DNA of 64,000 nucleotides, from contig CANQVA010000002.1 in assembly GCA_947627175.1 (NCBI GenBank), forward strand, positions 62,001 through 126,000, read 5' to 3'. Source of the DNA: an uncultured Ruminococcus sp. (GTDB lineage: Bacteria; Bacillota; Clostridia; Oscillospirales; Ruminococcaceae). Below the pieces are notes generated by a model that was not told where the DNA came from, ran no database searches, and saw nothing but the letters and a program-made list of their open reading frames with translations. Shown one piece after another: positions 31,048 through 41,633 of the stretch. The translations under genes were made by a program, and so were the position numbers. The number at the start of each line of letters is the position of its first letter. Within the stretch, counting starts at the first letter, position 1.

Positions 31048-34000
31048 TTACTTACTTAAATTATCAAGTTCTGCTGATGTCATCGGGAATGCATCGCTTG
31101 TAATTGTTTTTATTTCAACATACTGAATAGCAAGAGCGTCCATATTTGTAAGACCGTTTCCGCTGTCGATAACGTCGCCGTTAATTTTGCCCTGCTCCGA
31201 AACTTTGAACTCGTCAGGATTTGCAATTGACTGCATGATAAGTACAGCATCTGAAATATTTACTGTTTTGTCCTCGTTTGTATCGCCCATTACAGCATTT
31301 CCTGAAGGCTCTGTTCCTTCTCCTGAATAAACCATATAGAAGAGGTTTGCGGAATCTGCCTTTGTAATAGTGTGACTGCCTGCTTTAAGGTCAACTGTGA
31401 TTGTTCCATCTCCCGAAGATGTATATTTAGTACCATCAATTTTTATTGTTGCAGCAGGTTCAGCAAATACAAGTGTAATTTTTCCTGCTGATGTAGCATT
31501 GAATGTAACACTTGTGGCACTTTCCATCTTGAGGCACTGTGTGAGAGTAAGACCGTTATAATTTACAGTGCCTTTTGATGTTGAGAGGTTACCTGTTATA
31601 GTATAGAAATCACTTGTTGTGCCGTTAAGTGTGAAATTGTGAACGTATCCGCCTGAAACAGGAGGAGTAACCGGCTTTGTAGAAGATGTAGTAGTTGTTG
31701 TACTACCGGAAGAACTCGGATTATTTGAAGTTGTAGTCTGTGAAGTTGAGGGATTACCTGTAGAAATATTCTGATTGTCCATGCATCCGCCGTATACTTC
31801 AAAATCAGACGAAAGTGCTGTATAGAGTGATTCACCCTCAGCCTCTTTAAGACTGTAGTTGCCTGACGGAATATATGAAACAGAAGAATTTGTTTCAAAA
31901 TCGGGATATTTATTGTTATTGCTTACTTTCTGGTCTCTGCTTGTTACGGCTGTACCCTCATTCTTTGCACCTTTTTTAAGGCTGAGAAGTGCATCGTTAT
32001 AACTCTTGAAAACACCGCCCGATTTAAGAAGTACAGGGTCTTTACACTGATTTACATATGCGTTGTATTCAGAGAAAATATATGCATTTGCTCTTACACT
32101 TGCACAGTAACTTGTCTGACCGTCAAAAATATTGTTATACATATGGATATCAGCCTGACGTGCAAGAGGTCCTCTTGATTCGCAGTTTTTCCAGTAGTTG
32201 TGATGATATGTAAGGTGATACTGTAAACTTGTATCTGATGAACCTACGAGGTTAGTTTTGTGATAGCCCTCATAATAGCAGTAGCTGTTTGTGAAGTACT
32301 GACCACGTTTGAAGTCACAAGCTCCGTCACCCTCTGCTTTATCTGATTCAGCGGGATTAGAAATCTTTGGTACATAGAATTCGCAGTTGTGTACCCAACC
32401 TCTTTCAACGGAAGCTGTGAGTGCGTCACCTTCCTGAACGCCTTCCATGCCGATACAATCTTCAGGAACATTTCTGAAAGCAATATTTCTTACTTCAAAA
32501 CTCTTTCCTAAATCGGGAGCAGAAGATTCAGCCATGAAATGGAATCCCCAACCATCTACTGTTGCATCAGTGCCGACACCTTCAATTGTAACATCTTTAC
32601 CTGATTTCATTCTTGCCATGAAGCCGTTATCACCTACTGAACCGCCATAATTTACAGAATCATATTCAGTAAGTCCTTCAGGTGCTTTAACATCGCCTAC
32701 AATTCTAATTACAAGAGGTGTGCCGTCCTGTGCAAGTTTCTTTATAATGCCTGCATTTGAGTTAGCAGTACCGCCGTTTGCAGTCTTTCCGCCGCCAACG
32801 TCCTGACCAACAGAGTTAAGAATATTTCCTATACCTGTAACTGTTGTGCCGTCCTTTGAAGTTACGGAAACTGTATTTTTATTTTCATCTGTTACATAAA
32901 TAACTTTTGCGTTTGCTTTAAGTTCACCGCCGTCAGTATAAGCACCTACGCCTTCATCATAGTTGAAGTGTGCAAATCCTGAACGATCTTGCTGTCCTAC
33001 AACAATACCGGACTGTGTAACTTTGCCCTTTGATGTATCAAGAGTAATTGAATAAGTACCGGGTTTAAGACCGAGGAGGTCAACACGTACACCCTCTTCA
33101 ACATCTCTTACAAGGTATTCCAAATCTTCACCTTTGAGTGAACCTGTTGATGCACCTGAATATGATACGCCTGTAACGTTTGCATCTGAAAGTCCTGAAC
33201 ATACAAGATAAGCCATTTCATTCCAACCGCCGGCATAAACTACTTTTACATCACCTGACGGAACAACGGGTGAAGGTATATCAGTAGCTACGGGGGCAGT
33301 AGTAGTTGTTGTCTGTGACGGTGTGGGAGATGTTTGTGAAGGAGTTGTTTGTGCAGGTGTAGTTGATGAATCTGACTTGAAACCACTGCCGATAGCTACA
33401 ATTGAATCATCATAAGCAACAAGTGCATCTTTAAGTCCCTGATTTACAGCATAACTTTCATCATCAACAGAATTGTCAAATGTCCACTGGAAATCACCAC
33501 CATCAACACGTCCTGCCTGAGATGTTACTTTTTCTTTTGCAACTTCCGGTGAATCTGCTGTATAGCTGTACATAGTAGAAGCAGTATCAAAATTATTATA
33601 TGATGTACCGCCCTGTTTGCAGGTTACATTTGAGGGAACTTTTTCGCTTTTGTCATTTACAATGTATGCATCAAATTCTGTATTGTTATCGCTGTATGAA
33701 ACCATAGCTTTCGCACCTTCAATGAAGTTTCCGTAAGCCTTGATTACACCGCCGTCTTCACCTGAGAATGTACCACCTGTTTCAACGTCTGTACCCTGCA
33801 TTGAAATAAGCATAGGATATTTGCAGTTTCTGAAATAGTTACTTTCTACAAAAGCAGATGCACCCATTGTAACACCTACGCCGTACTTGGCATTTCCGTC
33901 ATAGTAGTTATTGTATATATGAACTGTACAAGTTCTTATTCTCGGATGACGTGAGTCTGAATGGTCATACCAGTTATGATGATATGTAATATAGTTTTCT

Positions 34001-35016
34001 GTTGATTCGCTCTTCATGCCCTGAAGATTAGATTTTCCGTTATCCCAGAAGTGATTGTATGAATGAGTTATATATGAAGAAGTCTTTGTATCTAATGCAC
34101 CATCGCCCTTTACTTGGTCAGCATCTGAGCCTGCGTCACCATAGAAGAAGTCACAGTTATGTACCCATACATGGTCATTTTTCTGCTGAAGTCCACAGTC
34201 GTCGCCCTCTTTGCTGTTGCAGTTCATGAAACCTATGTTTCTTACTTCAACATTTGAAGAATTTTTCATAACAAGACCGAAACCGTTTAATGTTGCATCA
34301 TTGCCGATACCCTCAACTGTAAGACCACAAGTTACAGTATCAACATAAAGGTCACCGCTCGGCATACCGGCAGGGTCAGTGATATTGCCGATAAATCTTA
34401 TTGATACAGGAGGTGCGGAATTATTGCTTTTAAGATTGGTAATGATATTCTGTACACCTGTAAGTGTTGTATCATTTCCCTTTTTATCAGGAAGTGTAAC
34501 ACTTACTGAATCCTTGTTTTCATCTGTTACATAAACAACAACAGCATCTGATTTAAGAGTGCCGTCTTCATTATATGCACCCGATGATGTACCATTTACA
34601 AAACCAAAACCTGAACGGTCATGTGCATAAGCATCTGCCTTTGTTTCAGCAGCCTTTGAAGAATCCTCTTTGCCACCGATAACAGGAACGATTTTCATAG
34701 TGTGACTGCCTGCTTTAAGACCTACTGCATCAGCTCTCATATATCCTGAATACTGTCTTATAAGCATTGAATCAATCTGAACGCCGTCAACGTAAACGTT
34801 GTAGCCCTCTGCACCTGATACTGCTGACCATGTAGCATACATACCTTCACCGTATCCTACAGAACTTAAAACTGACACACTGTCTGCTGCTGATGCTGTC
34901 ATTGATTTTACAGGCATATAAACGGGGCTGTTTATGATTGATGTCATGCATGATGCTGACATTACTGCTGCGGCTGCAATAGCTGCTGCACGTCTGCTGA
35001 GAACTTTGTTTTTCAT
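31048..35016 (-). CDS. Secreted tandem pectate lyase (two PL1-like modules) with C-terminal dockerin
   Basis: Module 1 ITYHHNWYDHSDSRHPRIRTCTVHIYNNYYDG; module 2 LTYHHNYWKNCESRGPLARQADIHMYNNIFDG; dockerin GDTNEDKTVNISDAVLIMQSIANPDEF; Thr/Ser linkers. Confidence 0.92.
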   Translation of the reverse strand: MKNKVLSRRAAAIAAAAVMSASCMTSIINSPVYMPVKSMTASAADSVSVLSSVGYGEGMYATWSAVSGAEGYNVYVDGVQIDSMLIRQYSGYMRADAVGLKAGSHTMKIVPVIGGKEDSSKAAETKADAYAHDRSGFGFVNGTSSGAYNEDGTLKSDAVVVYVTDENKDSVSVTLPDKKGNDTTLTGVQNIITNLKSNNSAPPVSIRFIGNITDPAGMPSGDLYVDTVTCGLTVEGIGNDATLNGFGLVMKNSSNVEVRNIGFMNCNSKEGDDCGLQQKNDHVWVHNCDFFYGDAGSDADQVKGDGALDTKTSSYITHSYNHFWDNGKSNLQGMKSESTENYITYHHNWYDHSDSRHPRIRTCTVHIYNNYYDGNAKYGVGVTMGASAFVESNYFRNCKYPMLISMQGTDVETGGTFSGEDGGVIKAYGNFIEGAKAMVSYSDNNTEFDAYIVNDKSEKVPSNVTCKQGGTSYNNFDTASTMYSYTADSPEVAKEKVTSQAGRVDGGDFQWTFDNSVDDESYAVNQGLKDALVAYDDSIVAIGSGFKSDSSTTPAQTTPSQTSPTPSQTTTTTAPVATDIPSPVVPSGDVKVVYAGGWNEMAYLVCSGLSDANVTGVSYSGASTGSLKGEDLEYLVRDVEEGVRVDLLGLKPGTYSITLDTSKGKVTQSGIVVGQQDRSGFAHFNYDEGVGAYTDGGELKANAKVIYVTDENKNTVSVTSKDGTTVTGIGNILNSVGQDVGGGKTANGGTANSNAGIIKKLAQDGTPLVIRIVGDVKAPEGLTEYDSVNYGGSVGDNGFMARMKSGKDVTIEGVGTDATVDGWGFHFMAESSAPDLGKSFEVRNIAFRNVPEDCIGMEGVQEGDALTASVERGWVHNCEFYVPKISNPAESDKAEGDGACDFKRGQYFTNSYCYYEGYHKTNLVGSSDTSLQYHLTYHHNYWKNCESRGPLARQADIHMYNNIFDGQTSYCASVRANAYIFSEYNAYVNQCKDPVLLKSGGVFKSYNDALLSLKKGAKNEGTAVTSRDQKVSNNNKYPDFETNSSVSYIPSGNYSLKEAEGESLYTALSSDFEVYGGCMDNQNISTGNPSTSQTTTSNNPSSSGSTTTTTSSTKPVTPPVSGGYVHNFTLNGTTSDFYTITGNLSTSKGTVNYNGLTLTQCLKMESATSVTFNATSAGKITLVFAEPAATIKIDGTKYTSSGDGTITVDLKAGSHTITKADSANLFYMVYSGEGTEPSGNAVMGDTNEDKTVNISDAVLIMQSIANPDEFKVSEQGKINGDVIDSGNGLTNMDALAIQYVEIKTITSDAFPMTSAELDNLSK

Positions 35017-35268
35017 TTTACATTTCCTCCATAAAATATAATGATGATAAATTTTTCTTGCACCTTATGTGCAACTTTCGCACTTTGTTTTTCATTGTTT
35101 ATATTATACTGTAAAAAATCCACAATTTCAATGATGTATAGTACTCATTAACTGATTTTTTGTGCTTTTATATAATTTCATCACGCACAAATAATCAATC
35201 TATTAAAAAACGGCATAAGCGTCAGATGCTCAAAAGTTTTATAACCGGAATATTTTTTATTTTTTATA

Positions 35269-36447
35269 TTATTTTACGGTAAGGGTAATTTTTTTCAGAT
35301 TATCAATTCTATGTTGTACATTTTCCGCTATAATTTTCGCTCTGCTATCATCAATAAAACTTTCTGAATTTCCGTCTGTAATAATTTCAATAATTTCATT
35401 TTCGATTCCGTCAAGCTTTGAAAAATCAAAAACGCTGAAATCCGAAACAAGTCTTAATTGTTCACCGTGTGTTTTTTTAAATGGTTTACATTTTATATCT
35501 GCATAAGGTATAAATTTTTCCTGTGTGTCATACCATAGAGAAGTTCCGCTGTCGAAAATCGGGGCTGTACCAATCCATTCAAGAGTATCCGCATTTCTCA
35601 GCAGTCCGAAATTATTGAAATGTCTGTCTTCGTTTGCGATAATATAATCAATTACAATCATTGCATCAATTGAAGAAACAATATTTTTTACACCCGATTC
35701 TTTGCAAATATTCACATAATGCATATATTCGTTTTCATGATTTTCTTTCGGACGAATCTGTAAAATTCTATACGCACTTACAAGTTCTGTATCTTTCGTC
35801 ACAAAATTTTCGCATATGCTATAATGTTCATTTCCGTTTCGTATAATATTATATGAAACATGATTTATTCCCAGTCTGTCCATTATTTTTGAAGCTATAA
35901 CTTCATTGAAAGGCTGTTGCCTGAACGGTGCGGAACCTGATTTTATAAGACAACGTTTTCCGTTTATTATTTTCCAACGCTTTTTAAGACTTCCGTCAGA
36001 TGTATTGTCAGGTGAAACAAAATCAAACCCTGAAATTTTTTTATTTATTCCGAAAAGAACATCGCCTATATCGTCGGAAAAATCATTATCAAAAAAGTTT
36101 ACATTTTCCCATGTCAGATTACTTTTTATTGGTTTTATCCAATAGTGGTCAGACAAACTCAATCCAAAACATTTTGTAAGAAGTTCACTTGTTTCATATA
36201 TTCCGAGAGTGTTCAACGCTTCAGAAATTCCCATACGGCTTGCAGGAATTGAACGCCCTCGCCACCAATGATTAAGGGAAGCACGGTCAATAATCTGCTT
36301 GTGCCTTAAAGAATGGATAACTCCTACAGGAATATGTTCCATGTGTATTACATCATTGACCGCCGTTATAACTCCCGATATATCATCTATTTCAATTTCT
36401 GCAACAGGAATATTTTTATGCATAATAAGATATTCCAAATAATTCAC
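35269..36447 (-). CDS. HipA-like kinase-fold protein
   Basis: YIIANEDRHFNNFGLLRNADTLEWIGTAPIFDSGTSLW. Confidence 0.7.
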   Translation of the reverse strand: MNYLEYLIMHKNIPVAEIEIDDISGVITAVNDVIHMEHIPVGVIHSLRHKQIIDRASLNHWWRGRSIPASRMGISEALNTLGIYETSELLTKCFGLSLSDHYWIKPIKSNLTWENVNFFDNDFSDDIGDVLFGINKKISGFDFVSPDNTSDGSLKKRWKIINGKRCLIKSGSAPFRQQPFNEVIASKIMDRLGINHVSYNIIRNGNEHYSICENFVTKDTELVSAYRILQIRPKENHENEYMHYVNICKESGVKNIVSSIDAMIVIDYIIANEDRHFNNFGLLRNADTLEWIGTAPIFDSGTSLWYDTQEKFIPYADIKCKPFKKTHGEQLRLVSDFSVFDFSKLDGIENEIIEIITDGNSESFIDDSRAKIIAENVQHRIDNLKKITLTVK

Positions 36448-36472
36448 CTCATGAAAAATAAATTATAAAAAC

Positions 36473-36499
36473 AAAAAAGTCCGAATATCGGACTTTTTT
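36473..36499 (-). terminator. tRNA-Gln terminator
   Basis: AAAAAAGTCCGA ata TCGGACTTTTTT. Confidence 0.85.
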
Positions 36500-36515
36500 C
36501 TGAAAATATATATGG

Positions 36516-36588
36516 TTGGGGTGGAAGGATTTGAACCCTCGAAATGACGGAGTCAGAGTCCGTTGCCTTACCGCTTGGCGACACCCCA
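36516..36588 (-). tRNA. tRNA-Gln (anticodon CTG)
   Basis: Reverse complement TGGGGTGTCGCCAAGCGGTAAGGCAACGGACTCTGACTCCGTCATTTCGAGGGTTCAAATCCTTCCACCCCAA. Confidence 0.94.
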
Positions 36589-36746
36589 GTTAATATTTAT
36601 GCTGTAATTGTTTCAGCTTTTATATTATATCATGTCTTTTTAAAAAAGTCAATAGCTTTGAAAATATTTTTTTATTTTAATTTATTATAATAATCTTGAA
36701 AATTATAATGAATCATTATATAATAGTAATCAGGAGGATTTTTATT

Positions 36747-37706
36747 ATGACAAAAATGTATCTTATAGTGAATCTTGTTGCCGGAAAAGCTATGATAAGC
36801 GATATTCTCGGCAATATAATAAATGAATTTACAAAAAACGGATATGAAGTTACTGTACACCCCACACAAAACGGTCAAGATGCATCAGAATCTGCAAAAT
36901 ATGCGTGTGAGAGTAATTATTATGATGTTCTTGTATGTGCAGGCGGTGACGGAACTTTAAGTCAATGTTTGCAAGGCATAATGAAAAGTGAACGGAAAAT
37001 TCCAATAGGATATATTCCGGCAGGTTCAACAAATGACTTTGCGAGAAGTCTTGAAATACCAAAGGGAATTATGGAGTCTGTAAACTGGATTATCAACGGT
37101 CATCCCGTTGAATGTGATGCAGGCTGTTTCAATGATTCATATTTCATGTATATAGCGGCTTTCGGAGCTTTCACCAACATAACCTATGAAACACCACAGC
37201 AAGTAAAAAATATACTTGGTCATGCGGCATATATTTTGAATGCTCTTATGCAGCTTACAAGCATACGTTCAAAGCGTATGAAAATTGAATATAACGACAA
37301 TGTAATTGAAGATGATTTTCTTTTGGGAATGGTCACAAATACTGCATCTGTTGCGGGTTTGCTTTCAATGAATGATTTTATGCTTGACGATGGATTATTT
37401 GAAGTTATACTCATAAAAAAGCCTTCAAATCTTGTACAACTGCAACGTATAGTGACTTCACTACTTGACATAAAAGAAGAAATAGACAGCGACTATATAA
37501 AATTTTTTCGGACGGATAAAATAATTTTTACTTGTCTTGACAAAGAACCTGCTACATGGACAATAGACGGAGAGTACGGCGGAGATTCAATGCAATGTAC
37601 TATTTCAAATGCCCAGAAAGCAGTATCATTTATGATATGTGACTGCGATGAAACTAAATTTTCACATGATGAAGTAATAAATTTTGAAATTGATGAAGAT
37701 GAATAA
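36747..37706 (+). CDS. Diacylglycerol/lipid kinase family protein (YegS/DagK-like)
   Basis: VCAGGDGTLSQCLQGIM; IPIGYIPAGSTNDFARSL; SD caggagg. Confidence 0.88.
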   Translation: MTKMYLIVNLVAGKAMISDILGNIINEFTKNGYEVTVHPTQNGQDASESAKYACESNYYDVLVCAGGDGTLSQCLQGIMKSERKIPIGYIPAGSTNDFARSLEIPKGIMESVNWIINGHPVECDAGCFNDSYFMYIAAFGAFTNITYETPQQVKNILGHAAYILNALMQLTSIRSKRMKIEYNDNVIEDDFLLGMVTNTASVAGLLSMNDFMLDDGLFEVILIKKPSNLVQLQRIVTSLLDIKEEIDSDYIKFFRTDKIIFTCLDKEPATWTIDGEYGGDSMQCTISNAQKAVSFMICDCDETKFSHDEVINFEIDEDE

Positions 37707-37776
37707 TAAAAATATGTCCTTTTTTGATATTATCAGGCGAATATATTATTGAAAATAAAAAAGAAAGGAAGAGCTT

Positions 37777-39327
37777 ATGAAGTTCAACAAAAAAATTGCG
37801 ATATGTGCATTTACAGCTGTATTAAGCGTTATTTCTGCTGTTCCGTCAGCTGTATATGCCGATAGTTCTGCACGTGAATGGTTCACAGATGACAGCGGAC
37901 GTATTTTTTATTACGATGCAGACGGAAATTATCTTACGGGTGAGCAGGAAATTGACGGACAGAAATATCTTTTCTCCGCAAATGGCGTTCTTAAAACAGG
38001 TTGGCGGACGATAGACGGAAAAAGATTTTATTTTGACCCCGAAACAGGAAAACCTTTGTCAGGCTGGATTGAATACTGTGGTAAAAAATACTACATTGAC
38101 ACGGAAAAGGGAAAAATTACAGAATGTTTCAAAGAAAGTGACGACGGTGCATACATTCTTTCGGAAAAAGGCTCTGCCGTTACAGAAGAAGGATTTACGG
38201 AAATAGGCGAAGATACATATTATGTAAATTCAGACGGAAAAGCACAGACAGGCGAAACTGTAATAGATGACAGTACATACTTTTTTACAAATGACGGCAA
38301 AATGTCAACAGGAATTATCAAAAATGACAATGGTGAATGTTTTATATTCGGTACAGACGGAAAAATGCTTACAGGCTGGCAGGATTATGAGGGAAATAAG
38401 TATTATCTCGGAAATGACGGAGTTATGGCGAAAGGCTGGCAGGACATTGACGAAAAAAGATATTATTTTTCTGAAGAAGGTATTATAACAACGGGAAAAG
38501 TTATAATTGATGAAAATATGTATTATTTTTCACCTGACGGCATAATGATGACGGAATGGGTTGAGGACGGCGACAAAAAATATTATTGTGGCAATGACGG
38601 AAGAATACTTTTCGGTCGTCATGTTGTTGATGATGCGGAATATTATTTTTCGCCTGACGGCTCTGTTGCAACAGGTCTTATTACAATACCTGACGACGGT
38701 ACATATTTTTTCGGTGATGACGGAAAAAGACAAACAGGCTGGATAAAAGTAAATGACAATCAATGTTATTTCAGTAACGAAAACGGAAAAATGGTTTTCG
38801 GCTGGCAGACGATTGACGGCTATCAATATTTTTTCAACGATTCCGGAATAATGGAAACGAATACTACAATTGACGGAAAAGTAATCGGTGAGGACGGCAG
38901 AGTTCAGCTTTCAGCAGTACAACAGAGGGCAAATGCTGTAATAGCACGTATAGGCACAAGCTCACAAGCAATTTATAATTTTGTCGTAAACAACAACAGG
39001 TACAGTCATATGGAAGCCACAAAGACACAAGCACAAATTGAGGCTATAGGCTGGTCATATTTTGCAAATTATGCTTTTGACAATCGCTTTATAGTATGCT
39101 ATTATTACGCCGCAATAACAGACTTGCTCTATAAACAAGCAGGATATGAGTCAAGAATAGTTCACGGTACGGGCAGAGGAAGTGGCGACCATTACTGGAA
39201 TGAAGTAAAAATCAATGGATATTGGACTTGTATAGATACCTGCAACGGATATTTTCAGGTAAGTTTCAGTTATTTACAGTCACAAAATTACACTTTTTAT
39301 AATTATGTTTATCCGACATATAATTAA
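37777..39327 (+). CDS. Secreted protein with cell-wall-binding repeats and C-terminal transglutaminase-like domain
   Basis: About 14 repeats of GWxxxxGKxYYFxxDGxM type; CYYYAAITDLLYKQAGYESRIVHGTGRGSGDHYWNEVKINGYWTCIDTCNG. Confidence 0.85.
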   Translation: MKFNKKIAICAFTAVLSVISAVPSAVYADSSAREWFTDDSGRIFYYDADGNYLTGEQEIDGQKYLFSANGVLKTGWRTIDGKRFYFDPETGKPLSGWIEYCGKKYYIDTEKGKITECFKESDDGAYILSEKGSAVTEEGFTEIGEDTYYVNSDGKAQTGETVIDDSTYFFTNDGKMSTGIIKNDNGECFIFGTDGKMLTGWQDYEGNKYYLGNDGVMAKGWQDIDEKRYYFSEEGIITTGKVIIDENMYYFSPDGIMMTEWVEDGDKKYYCGNDGRILFGRHVVDDAEYYFSPDGSVATGLITIPDDGTYFFGDDGKRQTGWIKVNDNQCYFSNENGKMVFGWQTIDGYQYFFNDSGIMETNTTIDGKVIGEDGRVQLSAVQQRANAVIARIGTSSQAIYNFVVNNNRYSHMEATKTQAQIEAIGWSYFANYAFDNRFIVCYYYAAITDLLYKQAGYESRIVHGTGRGSGDHYWNEVKINGYWTCIDTCNGYFQVSFSYLQSQNYTFYNYVYPTYN

Positions 39328-39389
39328 AATAGTCCTGTTCTCATAAAACGTTCAGGATTTATGAATTTGTGATAATGGAGGAAAAAAAT

Positions 39390-40199
39390 ATGAATTCAAA
39401 AGCTATATTATTCGCAACCGCTTTACTTCTGACAGTGTCAGCAGTTTCATGCGGAAATGACGAATCAGAAGATTCTACTGTAAGTATTTCACTCAGTGAG
39501 GAAAAAACAACAGAAAATTCAACGGAAGATTCTACAGAAGAAACTGAAACAGAAATTACTTCTGATACAACAACAACGACATCATCTACAGAAGAAAGCG
39601 GTACAGAAACAAATACTTCAACTGATACAGAAGTAACTACAACAACAACGGCAGTGACAACAGTTGCAGAAGTTCCACAGCCGGAAGAAACTACTCCGCC
39701 GGAACAAGTTGAACAGCCTGTTGAAAACGTTGATGAAAATCAGGAAGAAAATAATAATCAGCCGGAAAATAATAATGACAACGGAAATGAAAATCAGCCG
39801 GAAGAACCACAGCAGGAAGAAGTGAAATTCAATATTGACCAACTGTTGACAGATGCGTCGGGAATAGTTTCACGTCTTGGCACTCCTGTTTATGAAGGCG
39901 GTGGTGCAGCTTGTCTTACAAACGGACATGATGATAAAATTTACCAGTATGACGGACTTGAAATACAGTGTTACGTTGACGGAGACACAGAATATATATT
40001 CCAGATTGAAATAACAGGCGGTAATTATCAGACAGATAAGGGCATTAAAATCGGTAGTACATGTGCAGACGTTGAAAGTGCTTATGGTACAGGCACGGAA
40101 AGCGGAAACATGATTATTTACAGTTCAGGCAATAATGAAATGGACATACAGTATGACGGTGATATTGTAACTACTATTTTCTTCTATACTCCCGTATAA
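39390..40199 (+). CDS. Lipoprotein with Thr/Glu/Asn-rich linker
   Basis: LLLTVSAVSCGN lipobox; TTTTTSSTEESGTETNTST; SD ggagg before ATG 39390. Confidence 0.65.
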   Translation: MNSKAILFATALLLTVSAVSCGNDESEDSTVSISLSEEKTTENSTEDSTEETETEITSDTTTTTSSTEESGTETNTSTDTEVTTTTTAVTTVAEVPQPEETTPPEQVEQPVENVDENQEENNNQPENNNDNGNENQPEEPQQEEVKFNIDQLLTDASGIVSRLGTPVYEGGGAACLTNGHDDKIYQYDGLEIQCYVDGDTEYIFQIEITGGNYQTDKGIKIGSTCADVESAYGTGTESGNMIIYSSGNNEMDIQYDGDIVTTIFFYTPV

Positions 40200-40215
40200 G
40201 AAAGGGGGAACTGTT

Positions 40216-41622
40216 TTGGTATTCAGCAGTCCCGTATTTCTGTTTATATTTTTAACATCTGTCTATATACTATATCGTATAATTCCGACTGTTAAATCTA
40301 AAAACATTCTCCTGCTTATTTTCAGCATAGCATTTTATACCTACGGAGAACCGAAAGCAATAGTTCTGATGATAATTTCTATCATCATGAATTATATTTT
40401 CGGACTTTCCATGAAAAAAACAAATAAAGCAAGAAAAACTGTTCTTGTAATAAGTATTGCGTCAAATCTGCTTATGCTCGGTATTTTCAAATATGCCGGA
40501 TTCGGTGCGGAAATGCTTAACCGTCTGCCGTTTCTCAGTATGAGTATACCGAATATTGCCCTCCCTATAGGTATATCATTCTATACATTTCAGGCAATGT
40601 CATATGTTATTGACGCTTACAAAGAACCGAAATATATTCAAAGAAGTTTTTACAGGCTTGCCCTTTACATAACGTTTTTTCCTCAACTCGTTGCAGGTCC
40701 TATCATCAAGTATTATGATTTTGCTGAACAGATTGACAAAAGAAAACTTACCCCCGAAAAAAATGCACAGGGTATAAGGAGATTTATAACAGGTCTTTCA
40801 AAAAAATTACTTATCGCAAATACAATGGCTGTTACTGCTGACTATGTATACGGACTTGAAACAGATAAACTTACATTCCCTCTTGCATGGTTGGGAGCTG
40901 TTTCTTATATGTTGCAGATTTATTTTGATTTCAGCGGTTACAGTGATATGGCTATAGGACTTGGTGCAATGTTCGGATTTGAATTTAAGGAAAATTTCAA
41001 TTATCCGTATATATCAGGAAGTATGCAGGAATTTTGGAAAAGGTGGCATATATCCGTTTCAACGTGGTTCAAGGAATATTTATATATACCGCTCGGCGGA
41101 AACAGAAAAGGCAGTGTCCGCACGGCTTTAAACAAGCTGTTTGTTTTTTTCTGTACGGGACTATGGCACGGTGCAAGCCTGAATTTCATAGTATGGGGAC
41201 TTATAAACGGTGTATTCATGATGCTTGAATCATACAAAATCATAAACACTGAAAAATTGTTCAGACCATTCAGGCATATTTACACACTTCTTGTGACTGT
41301 TACAGCGTTTGTATTTTTCAGGGCAGATAATATAACATCCGCTTGTCGTTTTATAGGCAGAATGTTCAGTCCGTCACATAACAGTGCCGAAAGCACAGCA
41401 ATATTTATACAGCAATTTACCCCTATGTATATTATAATGCTTGTGTTTGCCTGCATATTCTCAATGCCTGTATGGCAGACGGCAAAAAGAAAAATAACCT
41501 CTGAAAAAATACTTTCAGCAGGTGAAATATTTTCATATGCAGTATCGCTTGTAATGCTTATTATCTGTATATTTACACTTTCATCATCTTCATACAATCC
41601 GTTTATTTATTTCAGATTCTGA
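40216..41622 (+). CDS. MBOAT-family O-acyltransferase (AlgI/DltB-like)
   Basis: SFYTFQAMSYVIDAYK; FPQLVAGPIIKY; MQEFWKRWHISVSTWFKEYLYIPLGGNRKG; GLWHGASLNFIVWG. Confidence 0.94.
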   Translation: MVFSSPVFLFIFLTSVYILYRIIPTVKSKNILLLIFSIAFYTYGEPKAIVLMIISIIMNYIFGLSMKKTNKARKTVLVISIASNLLMLGIFKYAGFGAEMLNRLPFLSMSIPNIALPIGISFYTFQAMSYVIDAYKEPKYIQRSFYRLALYITFFPQLVAGPIIKYYDFAEQIDKRKLTPEKNAQGIRRFITGLSKKLLIANTMAVTADYVYGLETDKLTFPLAWLGAVSYMLQIYFDFSGYSDMAIGLGAMFGFEFKENFNYPYISGSMQEFWKRWHISVSTWFKEYLYIPLGGNRKGSVRTALNKLFVFFCTGLWHGASLNFIVWGLINGVFMMLESYKIINTEKLFRPFRHIYTLLVTVTAFVFFRADNITSACRFIGRMFSPSHNSAESTAIFIQQFTPMYIIMLVFACIFSMPVWQTAKRKITSEKILSAGEIFSYAVSLVMLIICIFTLSSSSYNPFIYFRF

Positions 41623-41633
41623 CGGAGGTATAT

